Source: Fictibacillus arsenicus
GTDB taxonomy: Bacteria; Bacillota; Bacilli; Bacillales; Fictibacillaceae
Assembly: GCF_001642935.1 (NCBI RefSeq)
Contig: NZ_CP016761.1
Coordinates: 2,356,001-2,420,000, forward strand
Length of the DNA: 64,000 bases
Direction of reading: 5' to 3'
Part shown: positions 25,801-33,968 of the stretch, piece by piece
Position numbering within the stretch: the first letter of the stretch is position 1
How the letters are laid out: every line of letters begins with the position of its first letter
Notes under the pieces: generated by a model
What the model was told of the DNA's origin: nothing
Seen by the model: the letters and a program-made list of their open reading frames with translations, nothing else
Databases searched by the model: none
Program-made: the position numbers and the translations under genes

Positions 25801-25842
25801 AAAAGAGTACCGCCTCTCTCTGAAGAGGCGGTACTCTTTTTA
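25801..25842 (+). terminator. Strong terminator after the RND pump region
   Basis: AAAAGAGTACCGCCTC and GAGGCGGTACTCTTTT form a perfect 16-bp stem with an 8-base loop and a T tract. Confidence 0.9.
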
Positions 25843-25962
25843 TATGAGCCAAATTGCTGTAATTTTTATTATAAGAAAAAAATTCGGGACTATAGGCCAT
25901 GTTTCACTTTTAAAATTAATGGGAAATATATCAGCAATTCAAAATCTCAGGAGGCTATAAAA

Positions 25963-26223
25963 ATGAAACAGATTTGTTCAAAAAAAGTTAAAGTTACAGC
26001 TAAATATACCGTAAATAAAGCACTTGAAATTATGCAAGCTGCTAAATCTATTAACAGCCAGCTTTTTTTGTCCAAAAACGGCCATACCGTTCAAGCATCA
26101 GGACTTTCCCAGCTCGTATCATTTTTCCTTACTTTAAAAGAAGGCGATTCTTTTCTGTATATCGTTGAAGGAGCAGATGCTGAATCAGCTTTAAATGTCA
26201 TTACAAAAGATACAGCTTTTTAA
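25963..26223 (+). CDS. HPr-fold protein lacking both phosphorylation sites
   Basis: An 86-residue protein that aligns without gaps to HPr/Crh over residues 6-80: KVKVTAKYTVNKALEIMQ, then LFLSKNGHTVQASGL and the C-terminal GADAESALNVI. The position of HPr His15 is Thr here, Arg17 is Asn, and the Ser46 position is Gly, so neither PTS phosphotransfer nor HPr kinase control is possible by the known route. Start ATG follows GGAGG with 7 nt spacing; a longer open frame to 25798 runs through the terminator and is rejected. A second HPr-like gene lies 760 bp downstream. Function unknown. Confidence 0.75.
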   Translation: MKQICSKKVKVTAKYTVNKALEIMQAAKSINSQLFLSKNGHTVQASGLSQLVSFFLTLKEGDSFLYIVEGADAESALNVITKDTAF

Positions 26224-26237
26224 GCATTTAGACTTAT

Positions 26238-26891
26238 TTATAATCCAATCCTTGCTTTCATTTTCTTTTTAAATATCAGGGGTAATCCAACAATAACAAA
26301 AAGCAAGGTTGTTCCGATCCAGATGACTTCCTTGCTTTGAGATGTCATAGAAGTACCAAGATAGGTATAAGCTATCGTTCCGGGAATTATCCCGATTGCT
26401 GTTGCAATTGCGTAATCTTTAAATTTCACTTTAGTAATTGAAGTTAAATAGCTTACAAGATCATAATTTAATACAGGAAGCAGCCTCAGCAGCAGTACAT
26501 AACGAAATCCTTCTCTCTCAATATTGCTGCGTATTTTATTATACCTTTCATTTTTCCATTGCTTACTTTTCTTAAATCGGCCTAACCGGTTAACAGCATA
26601 ATAAGTGACTAGCCCTCCTCCAAGCGAGCCGAGATATGTATATAAACAACCCCAGTAGAAACCAAAAGAAAGACCGCTTGTTATTGCAAATATAGACGAT
26701 GGAAATAAAACAAACGGCCTCACCGTATAGAGCAATATAAAGAGAAACGGTGCCAGCAGCCCCCATTGCATGATCCAATTTCTAAATTCTTCAGGACTAA
26801 ACCCTTTATAATTTTTTTGCAGCCACAAAACTAATAAGACTAAAATAGCCGCACTTAACATGATGATCAGCCATTTTTTTGTGATTTTCAT
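26238..26891 (-). CDS. TVP38/TMEM64-family membrane protein
   Basis: A 217-residue DedA/VTT-superfamily protein with about five to six hydrophobic segments. The VTT signature is visible as FPSSIFAITSGLSFGFYWGCLYTYLGS near residues 62-90 and LLRLLPVLNYDLVSYL near 135. Such proteins may act as lipid scramblases or proton-coupled transporters, but none is proven here. ATG preceded by GGAGGAATT. It is encoded opposite to, and between, the two HPr-like genes. Confidence 0.88.
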   Translation of the reverse strand: MKITKKWLIIMLSAAILVLLVLWLQKNYKGFSPEEFRNWIMQWGLLAPFLFILLYTVRPFVLFPSSIFAITSGLSFGFYWGCLYTYLGSLGGGLVTYYAVNRLGRFKKSKQWKNERYNKIRSNIEREGFRYVLLLRLLPVLNYDLVSYLTSITKVKFKDYAIATAIGIIPGTIAYTYLGTSMTSQSKEVIWIGTTLLFVIVGLPLIFKKKMKARIGL

Positions 26892-26982
26892 AATTCCTCC
26901 ATGAGAAATCTAATTTAGTAAGCATTTTTCCTTCTTCTGCACATATCCATACATATGTGTGATTGGCAAAGGAGGTTATATT

Positions 26983-27231
26983 GTGATTGTAAAAGCTACT
27001 GCGCCCATTTTTGCAGACCGTGCTGCGAAACTTGTGGAGCTTACAGGCAGTTTTCAAGAATCTATTTATATTAAAAAAGGAGACCGCACAGCTGATGGAA
27101 AGAGTTTCTTAGGTATTATTGCTCTATCCATCTATCCAGATGATCCGATTGAAATTATTTGTGATCCACCCAGTACTCACCTGAAAGATAAGATTCTCTC
27201 ATCAGGGCTTTTTGCTTCTTGTAACGCTTAA
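26983..27231 (+). CDS. Crh-like HPr paralogue (His15 replaced, Ser46 kept), GTG start
   Basis: An 82-residue HPr-fold protein. Against B. subtilis HPr it aligns gap-free as IFADRAAKLVELTGSF then DGKSFLGIIALSI: the active His15 is Phe and Arg17 is Asp, but Ser46 in the KSxxG motif is preserved. This is the pattern of Crh (Gln15, Ser46), a CcpA cofactor, although the rest is diverged. The GTG at 26983 follows AAAGGAGG with 7 nt; the GTG at 26959 has no ribosome site. Whether HPrK phosphorylates it is unknown. Confidence 0.72.
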   Translation: MIVKATAPIFADRAAKLVELTGSFQESIYIKKGDRTADGKSFLGIIALSIYPDDPIEIICDPPSTHLKDKILSSGLFASCNA

Positions 27232-27299
27232 CATCAATATCGGATTCAGCAATTTCTATTATATAATCTTCCCAATTTCTTGGCTAATTTTTCCTATAA

Positions 27300-27330
27300 G
27301 TAAAAAAGCCGGGAAATAACCCGGCTTTAT
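27300..27330 (-). terminator. Terminator after the amidase/glucosaminidase gene
   Basis: AAAGCCGGG and CCCGGCTTT pair around TTATTT and are followed on the minus strand by T residues. Confidence 0.85.
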
Positions 27331-28721
27331 ATTCCTTTTAGTTGCTTGTCTATCTGATTTACTCTTTCTTGCAAAGTTACTTTTGTTTCATTGAGCATTA
27401 ATTTATAGATTTCGAGAATCATATTGCTGTAATTTGTACCCGGAACCGCCCATTTTCCGTTTAATTGGTTCCATGCCGTTGCACTTCCCCTTTGGACGAG
27501 ACCGAACCTTGGGTCAACCAAAGGATATTGCGGAGGTAAAGGCTCTGTGGAACTATATGCATACAGATGCTGTATATGAGCCAATACACCTTCTTCTGGT
27601 GTTTTAAATGTTGCTCCTTCTGTCTTCCCGGTTGCGCCAATTCCAGCAAAATTATTTTGAGATGCTTTTACACTGCCCTGAAAGCGGAAATATCCAGTTT
27701 CATGAACAGCTTGTGCATATGCCGTGTCTCCTCTGATCCCGTATACTTGTCCGATCTGAACATATAATGCAGCTAATTCTGGCGCATTCGGATTTACTTT
27801 ACGAACAAATCTTTCTATTTCATAGGCAGAAAGCAATGTTGTTCCTTGTATTGTTAGGCCAGCTGGAGGTGTTGGCTTTGGAGGTTCCGGTTTTGGAGGC
27901 TCTGGAGCAGGTGCTTGCCCATTATCTTCTCCTTTTACTATTACATAGGCATCCTTTATTCCTAAAGCGCGTATCTTCATGACGTGAGCTTCAGCATTGT
28001 CTCTTTTTTGAAAAGCTCCAGCTTGTACTCTGTAATATTTTTTATTGCTTATTGTCTCTTCGTCAATAAATGCTGAAATCTTCTTATCTGCTAAAAACCG
28101 AACTCTTACTTCAGCATTTTCTTTTTGTTCAAAGGCACCAGCTATCGCGATAAAAAGATCTTTCGTTTCCTGCTGTTTTTGTTTTAATGAAAGCCCCACA
28201 GCAGCCCCTGATGCAATGGCAGCAGACACTTCATTTTGGAAATCCTGTCTGTTTAATAGAGCAAGGTTCGCAGCGTTATCGATAAACAAAACTTCCAGTA
28301 GCACAGCTGGCATCTTCGTTTCACGCAGAACATGAAAATCCGCCTGCTTCTGCCCTCTATTTCGAGCTCCGTATTTATTCATTACTGCTGCAGTGCGAGC
28401 ATGTATTGCATTTTGTATTTTTTTTGTTTCAGCCCCGACGTATACATATACATAACTTTCGAAACCTTCCCCGCCACCACTGTTTTGGTGAATGGATAAA
28501 TAAAAATCTGCCTTTTGCTTGTTAGCAAAATCAGTTCTGTCATCTAATGAAATAGTTGTATCTGAGCTGCGAGTCAGTAATACTTTCACTTCATAATTAT
28601 TCTGCAGATACGACTGTATTTTCTTGGCGATCGCCAGGTTAAATGTTTTTTCAAATCTGCTCTTATTTACCGCGCCTGAATCATTTCCTCCATGGCCCGG
28701 ATCAATAATAATGACTTTCAA
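27327..28721 (-). CDS. Two-headed cell-wall hydrolase: amidase_3 + SPOR repeats + glucosaminidase (TTG start)
   Basis: 464 residues. Residues 1-180 are an N-acetylmuramoyl-L-alanine amidase (zinc ligands in DPGHGGNDSG, SIHQNSG and LLEVLFIDN). Two SPOR-like repeats follow (FIAIAGAFEQKENAEV and YYRVQAGAFQKRDNAEA), then a Pro-rich linker and a glucosaminidase domain with the catalytic Glu in AVHETGYFRF. There is no signal peptide, as in CwlC, the sporulation mother-cell lysis amidase, so release of spores by mother-cell lysis is the likely role. The TTG start has AGAAGGTGA upstream. The added glucosaminidase is not found in B. subtilis CwlC. Confidence 0.85.
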   Translation of the reverse strand: MKVIIIDPGHGGNDSGAVNKSRFEKTFNLAIAKKIQSYLQNNYEVKVLLTRSSDTTISLDDRTDFANKQKADFYLSIHQNSGGGEGFESYVYVYVGAETKKIQNAIHARTAAVMNKYGARNRGQKQADFHVLRETKMPAVLLEVLFIDNAANLALLNRQDFQNEVSAAIASGAAVGLSLKQKQQETKDLFIAIAGAFEQKENAEVRVRFLADKKISAFIDEETISNKKYYRVQAGAFQKRDNAEAHVMKIRALGIKDAYVIVKGEDNGQAPAPEPPKPEPPKPTPPAGLTIQGTTLLSAYEIERFVRKVNPNAPELAALYVQIGQVYGIRGDTAYAQAVHETGYFRFQGSVKASQNNFAGIGATGKTEGATFKTPEEGVLAHIQHLYAYSSTEPLPPQYPLVDPRFGLVQRGSATAWNQLNGKWAVPGTNYSNMILEIYKLMLNETKVTLQERVNQIDKQLKGI

Positions 28722-28855
28722 AGTGTCACCTTCTTTTAATCCATTTCAAAAGCTTGAGTGCGCTTACTTCTATTAAAAATGAAAAGAAGGTATACTAAAA
28801 GAGCCATATGACTATTTTCATCAAAAATGGATAATTGACTAAGGTGGGTAACTGA

Positions 28856-29587
28856 ATGGAAGCTGCTTTATTTGGAAGTGTTTTATCTGCATTAGCAACC
28901 GGCTTTGGTGCATTACCTGTTCTTTTCTGGTCTCAGGTGACACACCGGTTCCGCGATATACTGCTTGCTCTTACCGCAGGTATCATGGTCGCTGCATCAA
29001 CTTTTAGTTTAATACCTCAAGCGCTCGAACTATCAAACTTAACTGTGCTTACAATCGGTATTACTCTTGGCACATTGACACTGATGATCTTAGAAAGATT
29101 CGTCCCGCATGTAGACTTAGATCATACTAGAATCCTTAAAGGCATTGATGCGAAAGCAGCTTTAGTTATTGCTGCTATTACACTTCATAACCTTCCTGAA
29201 GGGCTATCAGTAGGTGTAAGCTATGCGAGTGATGATGCTGGCCTTGGAGGATTGATCGCGTTTGCGATCGGTTTGCAGAATGCTCCTGAAGGATTGCTGG
29301 TTGCACTCTTTTTAATACATCAAAAGATGAATAGACTAAAAGCCTTTTTTATTGCCACTTTAACTGGAGCTGTTGAAATCGTTACGGCTATGCTTGGTTA
29401 TGCTCTAACTTCATACGTTGAAAACCTTGTTCCTTATGGGCTCTCTTTTGCTGCGGGGGCAATGCTGTTTATTGTTTATAAAGAACTTATTCCGGAAAGC
29501 CACGGGGACGGACATGCCCGTTCAGCAACGTTATCCTTTATTGCAGGACTTTTAATCATGATTTATTTAACACAGATTTTCGGCTGA
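28856..29587 (+). CDS. ZIP-family divalent metal transporter
   Basis: A 243-residue membrane protein with about eight hydrophobic segments. The metal-binding helices are visible as HNLPEGLSVGVSYA near residue 102 and QNAPEGLLVALFL near 141, the ZIP/GufA signature. A cytosolic HVDLDH segment precedes them. It likely imports Zn, Fe or Mn. AAGGTGGG lies before the ATG. No metal-responsive operator could be recognised upstream. Confidence 0.9.
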   Translation: MEAALFGSVLSALATGFGALPVLFWSQVTHRFRDILLALTAGIMVAASTFSLIPQALELSNLTVLTIGITLGTLTLMILERFVPHVDLDHTRILKGIDAKAALVIAAITLHNLPEGLSVGVSYASDDAGLGGLIAFAIGLQNAPEGLLVALFLIHQKMNRLKAFFIATLTGAVEIVTAMLGYALTSYVENLVPYGLSFAAGAMLFIVYKELIPESHGDGHARSATLSFIAGLLIMIYLTQIFG

Positions 29588-29635
29588 TGCACAAGAAAGA
29601 AGCTGGCTCAGAATTTTGAGCCAGCTTCTTTCAAT
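29588..29635. terminator. Bidirectional terminator between ZIP and yolD genes
   Basis: GAAAGAAGCTGGCTCA and TGAGCCAGCTTCTTTC form a perfect 16-bp stem with a short loop, flanked by A/T-rich sequence. Confidence 0.88.
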
Positions 29636-29963
29636 ATGTGTATTCTATATCCACGATGTCCATCACTTTTAGAAGATGCATCGTGTTTATTTTATCCATT
29701 ACGCGCAGTTCTTTTTTTATTTCATCCACATAATGAACATGGCCGATGAGCTCGGCTATCTTTCTTTTTTGATAATACTTGAATTTCAGTTCCCGGTTCT
29801 CCTCCATTGCCACACAGATGATTTCATTAAATTCTTCATATTTTTGTTCATCAAGCTCTGGTTTTCTTCCATAATCCAGACCATCCTGATGTTCTCTTAA
29901 CATTTTCACATGCTCTGGAAGCATCATAGCAGTCCATTTTATCGTTCCTCTGTCACGAATCAC
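29631..29963 (-). CDS. YolD-like family protein (GTG start)
   Basis: A 110-residue protein of the YolD-like family (DUF1795-type name YolD), marked by IRDRGTIKWTAMMLPEHV at the N-terminus. In bacilli these genes accompany UvrX/YqjW-type Y-family polymerases, as here, where it lies 13 nt downstream of one and ahead of a terminator. It belongs to the same SOS-controlled transcript. A role as a polymerase accessory is only inferred. GTG start with GGAGGGAG. Confidence 0.88.
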   Translation of the reverse strand: MIRDRGTIKWTAMMLPEHVKMLREHQDGLDYGRKPELDEQKYEEFNEIICVAMEENRELKFKYYQKRKIAELIGHVHYVDEIKKELRVMDKINTMHLLKVMDIVDIEYTY

Positions 29964-29976
29964 CGTTTCTCCCTCC

Positions 29977-31233
29977 CTATGCCTTATGTCCGCCTAAGAG
30001 ACGGCTTCTGTATAGAGCAGTCCCTCCTTTTGTATAAGAAACAGCCCGCAAGAGAGAATTTGAACCATATTTTTGTCTGATCTCGTCCATGACATAGCCG
30101 ATTTGTCTTTTTTTCGGATGATCTAAAGAAAAGAGAGTGAGCTGTGTTTCCGTATCCTCACACACGTTTGACAAAGCAATCGATATTTTGCGTACAGTCT
30201 GCCCCTGATAAAAGGTGCGAAACAATTCCAGACAAACTTGATAAAGCTCCATCGTAATATTAGACGGCTGCTCGATCGTCTTAGAGCGATAAAAGCCTCC
30301 GCCTCCTTCATCTTTGCTGTACCCTACTCCAAAACTTATCGTCCTCCCTGCTTTTCCTGCTCTTCTTGCACGTCTTGCCACCTCTTCACACATCTCTAAA
30401 ATGACATGTTTGATCTCGGTAATATCTGTATAGTCTCTAAGCAAAATCTGGCTTTTCCCATAACTGATCTGTCCCTGCATGATGGGAGCACCGATTTCGG
30501 ATAAATCGATCCCCCATGCATGATAGTAAAGCTGATTGCCCATGATGCCGAATTTTTTCTCTAAAAGTTCGAGCGGATAATGCGCCAGGTCACCCACTGT
30601 CACAATCCCCATCCTGTTTAAGGTCCGCTCCACTCTTGACCCGATTCCCCACATTTTGCTTAAAGGAGATAGAGGCCAGAGTTTCGTTTCAACATCTTCA
30701 TACCCCCACTCGGCAACACCTTTTTTCTTCGCTTCAAGATCTAAGCAAAGCTTTGACATCAGCATGTTCGGTCCAATTCCGATCGCACACGGCAATCCAA
30801 ATTCCCTCCAGATATCCCGGCGGATTTTTTCAGCTAATTCCTGAGGACTTCCCCATAACTTTTCCGTTCCGTCTGCTTGAAGAAAACTTTCATCCACACT
30901 GTATGTGTGAATGGATTCAGGCGGGACATAACGGTGCAGCAGCTTTGTAATTTCCATTGACCTCTCGAGAAAAAAGGACATTTGGGCGTTCACTACAATG
31001 ATGTCTTTATTTTTAGGAATTTCAAACAAGCGGTTTCCAGTGCGGATGCCGAAATCTGCTTTCAATTGCGGAGAGGCAGCAAGAACGACACTCCCCTGCC
31101 GTTCTGTATCTCCCACCACTGCTAAATAACATGTGAGCGGGTTTAACCCTAAGCGAACAGCAGCACAGCTGGCGTAAAAGCTTTTCATATCCATACACAA
31201 AATGGTACGCTCAGGCATATCTTCATAGTTCAT
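29977..31233 (-). CDS. Y-family DNA polymerase, UvrX/YqjW (PolY2) type
   Basis: 418-residue translesion polymerase. Catalytic motifs CMDMKSFYASC (first Asp) and TYSVDESFL (second Asp-Glu) are intact, and a helix-hairpin-helix segment GIGSRVERTLNRMG follows in the thumb, with a little-finger domain to the end. It differs from the second Y-family enzyme (dinB at 38.6 kb) in lacking a short beta-clamp-type LDLFS tail, having LTLFS within the C-terminal part. Two LexA boxes upstream and yolD downstream indicate an SOS operon like B. subtilis yqjW-yqjX. Confidence 0.93.
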   Translation of the reverse strand: MNYEDMPERTILCMDMKSFYASCAAVRLGLNPLTCYLAVVGDTERQGSVVLAASPQLKADFGIRTGNRLFEIPKNKDIIVVNAQMSFFLERSMEITKLLHRYVPPESIHTYSVDESFLQADGTEKLWGSPQELAEKIRRDIWREFGLPCAIGIGPNMLMSKLCLDLEAKKKGVAEWGYEDVETKLWPLSPLSKMWGIGSRVERTLNRMGIVTVGDLAHYPLELLEKKFGIMGNQLYYHAWGIDLSEIGAPIMQGQISYGKSQILLRDYTDITEIKHVILEMCEEVARRARRAGKAGRTISFGVGYSKDEGGGGFYRSKTIEQPSNITMELYQVCLELFRTFYQGQTVRKISIALSNVCEDTETQLTLFSLDHPKKRQIGYVMDEIRQKYGSNSLLRAVSYTKGGTALYRSRLLGGHKA

Positions 31234-31259
31234 TTGTCACAAGCCCCCTTATCACAATA

Positions 31260-31273
31260 CGAACATCTGTTCT
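31260..31273. promoter_or_regulatory. LexA (SOS) box 1
   Basis: CGAACATCTGTTCT fits the Gram-positive LexA consensus CGAACRNRYGTTYC at all but the last one or two positions. It lies 27 nt upstream of the Y-polymerase start codon. Confidence 0.85.
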
Positions 31274-31295
31274 TTATATGTATACCCATTTTAAC

Positions 31296-31309
31296 CGAAT
31301 GTATGTTCT
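31296..31309. promoter_or_regulatory. LexA (SOS) box 2
   Basis: CGAATGTATGTTCT is a second match to the LexA consensus with a weaker left half, centred 36 bp from box 1. Together they could control both the polymerase and the divergent yqzH-like gene. Confidence 0.7.
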
Positions 31310-31400
31310 TATAACAATGGTAATTTTTTCAGCATTTTTTGCAGATTGACGTTTTGGGCTCATAAGTCTAGGATTTATAAAGGAAAGGCAGGTGAAAAAA

Positions 31401-31601
31401 ATGAATCGCTTATTGCTTCGCAAAATGATTTTACGGGCATTAAAGGATTATTTATGGGAGGAAGAGGATTGCATGCTGACCGAACAAGAATGGAGTCAGC
31501 TGGAAATGAAAATAATGAAGCAAATCAAAGAGGAAGATCAGGAAGAAGCGATGTACGCTATAATTCAAGACGTTGTTTATGACTATTTTACAAATAAATA
31601 A
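31401..31601 (+). CDS. yqzH: YqzH-like small acidic protein
   Basis: A 66-residue acidic, helical protein: MNRLLLRKMILRALKDYLW, then TEQEWSQLEMKIM and a tail AIIQDVVYDYFTNK. It resembles the YqzH family that is encoded beside the yqjW polymerase in B. subtilis, divergent as here. AGGTG precedes the ATG by 7 nt. The LexA boxes lie in the common promoter region, so damage induction is possible. Function unknown. Confidence 0.75.
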   Translation: MNRLLLRKMILRALKDYLWEEEDCMLTEQEWSQLEMKIMKQIKEEDQEEAMYAIIQDVVYDYFTNK

Positions 31602-31671
31602 CAGGCCTGCTTCAGCAAACAGAACCTGCCAGTATGTGAGGAATTCTGGACCGTTTCCCAGAGGATTTGAA

Positions 31672-31802
31672 CCTTAATCAACGAGTTTTGGATGCCAATC
31701 CAAAAATTTCGGGCTTCAATCCACAAGTTTTAGACCTCAATCCAAAAATTTCGGGTCTCAATCCACGAGTTTTGGTTTTGAATCCACAAATCTTAGTTTT
31801 AG
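31672..31802. repeat. Tandem array 3: about six copies of a 21-bp unit (AATCCACGAGTTTTGG type)
   Basis: Units begin CAATCC at 21-bp steps and alternate between AATCCAAAAATTTCGGG and AATCCACGAGTTTTGG forms. It lies between the convergent yqzH-like and SDR genes. Because 21 is a multiple of three, the array yields an open frame of heptapeptides (LNPKISG, LNPRVLV) without a usable ribosome site. The unit is distantly like arrays 1 and 2. Confidence 0.85.
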
Positions 31803-31857
31803 GCCAGAATCGACATACAATTCACTCTTCCTGTTTACATAACAAAATTACGGTAGC

Positions 31858-32649
31858 CTACTTTTGCCGGAATGATTTTCCCCCGAGTTTTTCCACTAAT
31901 CTCGGCATGACTTGATAGGCTGTACTGCCAATATTCATCCACCATGGCAGATTAATCTCACGTACAGGACGCTGCATAGCCTCTAAGATCTTTTGTGAAA
32001 CGTGAGAAGGCTGAAGCATAAACTTTTGAATATTTTTTACATAGTTGCCCGATTTGTCAGCAAGCGTGAAAAAATCTGTAGCGATCGGGCCTGGATTAAC
32101 TGTTGTTACATGGACACCTTTATGCGCTACTTCAAGCCGCAGTCCGTTGGAGAAACCCAGAACGGCATGTTTTGTTGCTGCATACACACTTGATTTTGGT
32201 GTAGAAATTTTCCCAGCTTGTGATGCGATATTGATGATGTGCCCGCTGCCTCTCTCGAGCATATGCGGCAGAACCGCACGAGTACATGCCATCAAGCCTA
32301 AGACATTTGTAGAGAACATCCCCTCAATATTCTCCCAGGGAGCATCTGCAAATTCCTCAAAGACTCCAAAGCCAGCATTATTTACTAAAATATGTACGTT
32401 CTTTTGATCAATTAAAACTTGGGTAAAAACTTGCTCAACGCTATCAGGGTCTGAAACATCCAATGTATAGAAAGGGGCTTTAATTCCAGTTTCATTAAGG
32501 ATTGTATCCTGAACGATTTTCAACTGGTCTTCCCTTCTTGCGAACAAGACTGGCAAAGCCCCTTTTTTCGCAGCATCCAGCGCAAGATGTGCTCCGAGTC
32601 CTCCAGAAGCTCCTGTAATCGCAACCACTTTATTTTTTAGTGTACTCAT
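31858..32649 (-). CDS. yqjQ: Short-chain dehydrogenase/reductase (YqjQ-like)
   Basis: A 263-residue SDR with the NAD(P) loop TGASGGLGAH near residues 12-21, NNAGFG, and the catalytic Ser...Tyr-x-x-x-Lys as SSVYAATKHAV near 155. The C-terminus is extended and hydrophobic, as in DltE/YqjQ proteins. Its ATG overlaps the stop of the MBL hydrolase gene as ATGA, so they form one operon like B. subtilis yqjP-yqjQ. Substrate unknown. Confidence 0.9.
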   Translation of the reverse strand: MSTLKNKVVAITGASGGLGAHLALDAAKKGALPVLFARREDQLKIVQDTILNETGIKAPFYTLDVSDPDSVEQVFTQVLIDQKNVHILVNNAGFGVFEEFADAPWENIEGMFSTNVLGLMACTRAVLPHMLERGSGHIINIASQAGKISTPKSSVYAATKHAVLGFSNGLRLEVAHKGVHVTTVNPGPIATDFFTLADKSGNYVKNIQKFMLQPSHVSQKILEAMQRPVREINLPWWMNIGSTAYQVMPRLVEKLGGKSFRQK

Positions 32650-33623
32650 CGAACTGCTCCTGTCTGCCTAAAATAAAATAGCCCTTCTTCTTCTGCTTTT
32701 ATAATTCTGCCCTCTTCTTGAAGAAGGTCTAGATGGCCTGATACTTCAGATACGACTAAACCAAGCTGCTTTTCATACAGCTTTGGAAAAAGACGGACAC
32801 ACAATTCAAATACAGTTAATGGCTCATCATTTAACAGCTTTTCAATGGCTTTTGCGCGCTCGTTCTGATCATGCAGCCTTTTACGTATTAACTCATGTGC
32901 ATTTTCAAAAGGCTCACCATGCCCAGGATAAACCGTTTGAAGATTTAACGTTAATAGATTTTGAAGTGTCTCACGATACTGAAGCAAAGTTTTTGGCCGG
33001 TCTTTTTCATGAAGTACCGGCGGCTCTAAGAGTGCATTTGATGAAATATGCGGCAAAAGAACATCTCCTCCAATAAAAACACCTTGCACCTCATTGTAAA
33101 GAGATAAATGATCAGGAGCATGTCCCGGCGTTTTTAAGAAAACAAAACCTTCATGTCCAGGAACACTTTCCCCAGGCAATGGTGTCAGATCAGGCATGAA
33201 AGGAGTAATAAACTCACGGTATTTTTTCAGTTTCAATAGTTCCAGCCTTCCTAATGAATCTGGCACACCAAAAGAACGATAAAGATCTATATAGAATGAA
33301 TCAGCCCATTTCAAAAAATCGCTGTCGCCGCTGACATAAGGAACAGCTTCTTTGAGCATCAGTGTATCCACACCTGCCTGCTGAATTTCTTTAGAGAGAC
33401 CAGCATGATCAGGATGATAATGTGTGCATATGTATTGATCCAGATCTTTAAATGAGAGTCTGTTTTCTGTTAAAGAAGATAGAAGGACCTCTCTTGCTTC
33501 ATCGGTTCTTGGACCAGAATCGATAAGAGTAACCGCATCACCAATAAGGAGGCAGCAATTGACAGGACCTACATCAAATGGTGTAGGCAGGGTAATCGGA
33601 ATAATAGTTGCAGCTTTTGTCAT
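32646..33623 (-). CDS. yqjP: MBL-fold metallohydrolase (YqjP-like)
   Basis: A 325-residue metallo-beta-lactamase-fold protein with the zinc motif THYHPDHAG near residue 79, GGDVLLPH and PGHGEPF later, and a C-terminal winged-helix-like region (LNDEPLTVFELCVRLFP) seen in the LACTB2-type subgroup. ATG 33623 follows GGAGGAAATC. The frame is open to 33866 but that part is antisense to the T-box leader and is not coding. Coupled to the downstream SDR gene. Substrate unknown. Confidence 0.9.
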   Translation of the reverse strand: MTKAATIIPITLPTPFDVGPVNCCLLIGDAVTLIDSGPRTDEAREVLLSSLTENRLSFKDLDQYICTHYHPDHAGLSKEIQQAGVDTLMLKEAVPYVSGDSDFLKWADSFYIDLYRSFGVPDSLGRLELLKLKKYREFITPFMPDLTPLPGESVPGHEGFVFLKTPGHAPDHLSLYNEVQGVFIGGDVLLPHISSNALLEPPVLHEKDRPKTLLQYRETLQNLLTLNLQTVYPGHGEPFENAHELIRKRLHDQNERAKAIEKLLNDEPLTVFELCVRLFPKLYEKQLGLVVSEVSGHLDLLQEEGRIIKAEEEGLFYFRQTGAVR

Positions 33624-33714
33624 GATTTCCTCCAAATAATTACTTGTTGACATACATATAGAAATCATAGCATAATGTTTTTTAAAATATAAAAGATTTG
33701 GATAATATAATTTG

Positions 33715-33940
33715 CGTTGAAAGGGATCACTAAGTATTCTCCCCCGATCAGAGAGTGGAATCCGAAGGCTGCAAGATTTCATCGGAAAAGGAAATGCTGA
33801 ACCTGCCCTTAGAGCATCTGGAGAAATCCAGCGCAGTTCTGCGATACAGGCGTTTCGAGCGGGCAAGAACTTTTGCCAATAAAGGTGGTACCACGGATTA
33901 CTCCCATCCGTCCTTTAAACAGGACATGGGAGTTTTTTTA
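33715..33940 (+). ncRNA. T-box leader, proline-type, controlling proI
   Basis: Stem I begins with AGAGAGTGGA; the specifier loop shows GAA-CCT-G with CCU (Pro) at 33802-33804. The T-box sequence AGGTGGTACCACGG lies at 33883-33896 and is followed by the terminator hairpin ACTCCCATCCGTCC...GGACATGGGAGT and a T run (33900-33939). The downstream gene is pyrroline-5-carboxylate reductase, so uncharged tRNA-Pro would switch on proline synthesis. Confidence 0.95.
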
Positions 33941-33968
33941 TACTCAAAAATTGAGGGAGGGATCTGTC

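Noticed and set aside
25547-25801. Open frame of 84 codons inside repeat copy 3
   Set aside because: Same element-derived coding illusion; no ribosome site and no similarity between copies at protein level.
31667-31915. Open frame of 82 codons with heptapeptide repeats (LNPKISG type)
   Set aside because: It is produced by the 21-bp tandem array; the start has no properly spaced ribosome site and the C-terminal part runs into the antisense of the SDR gene.
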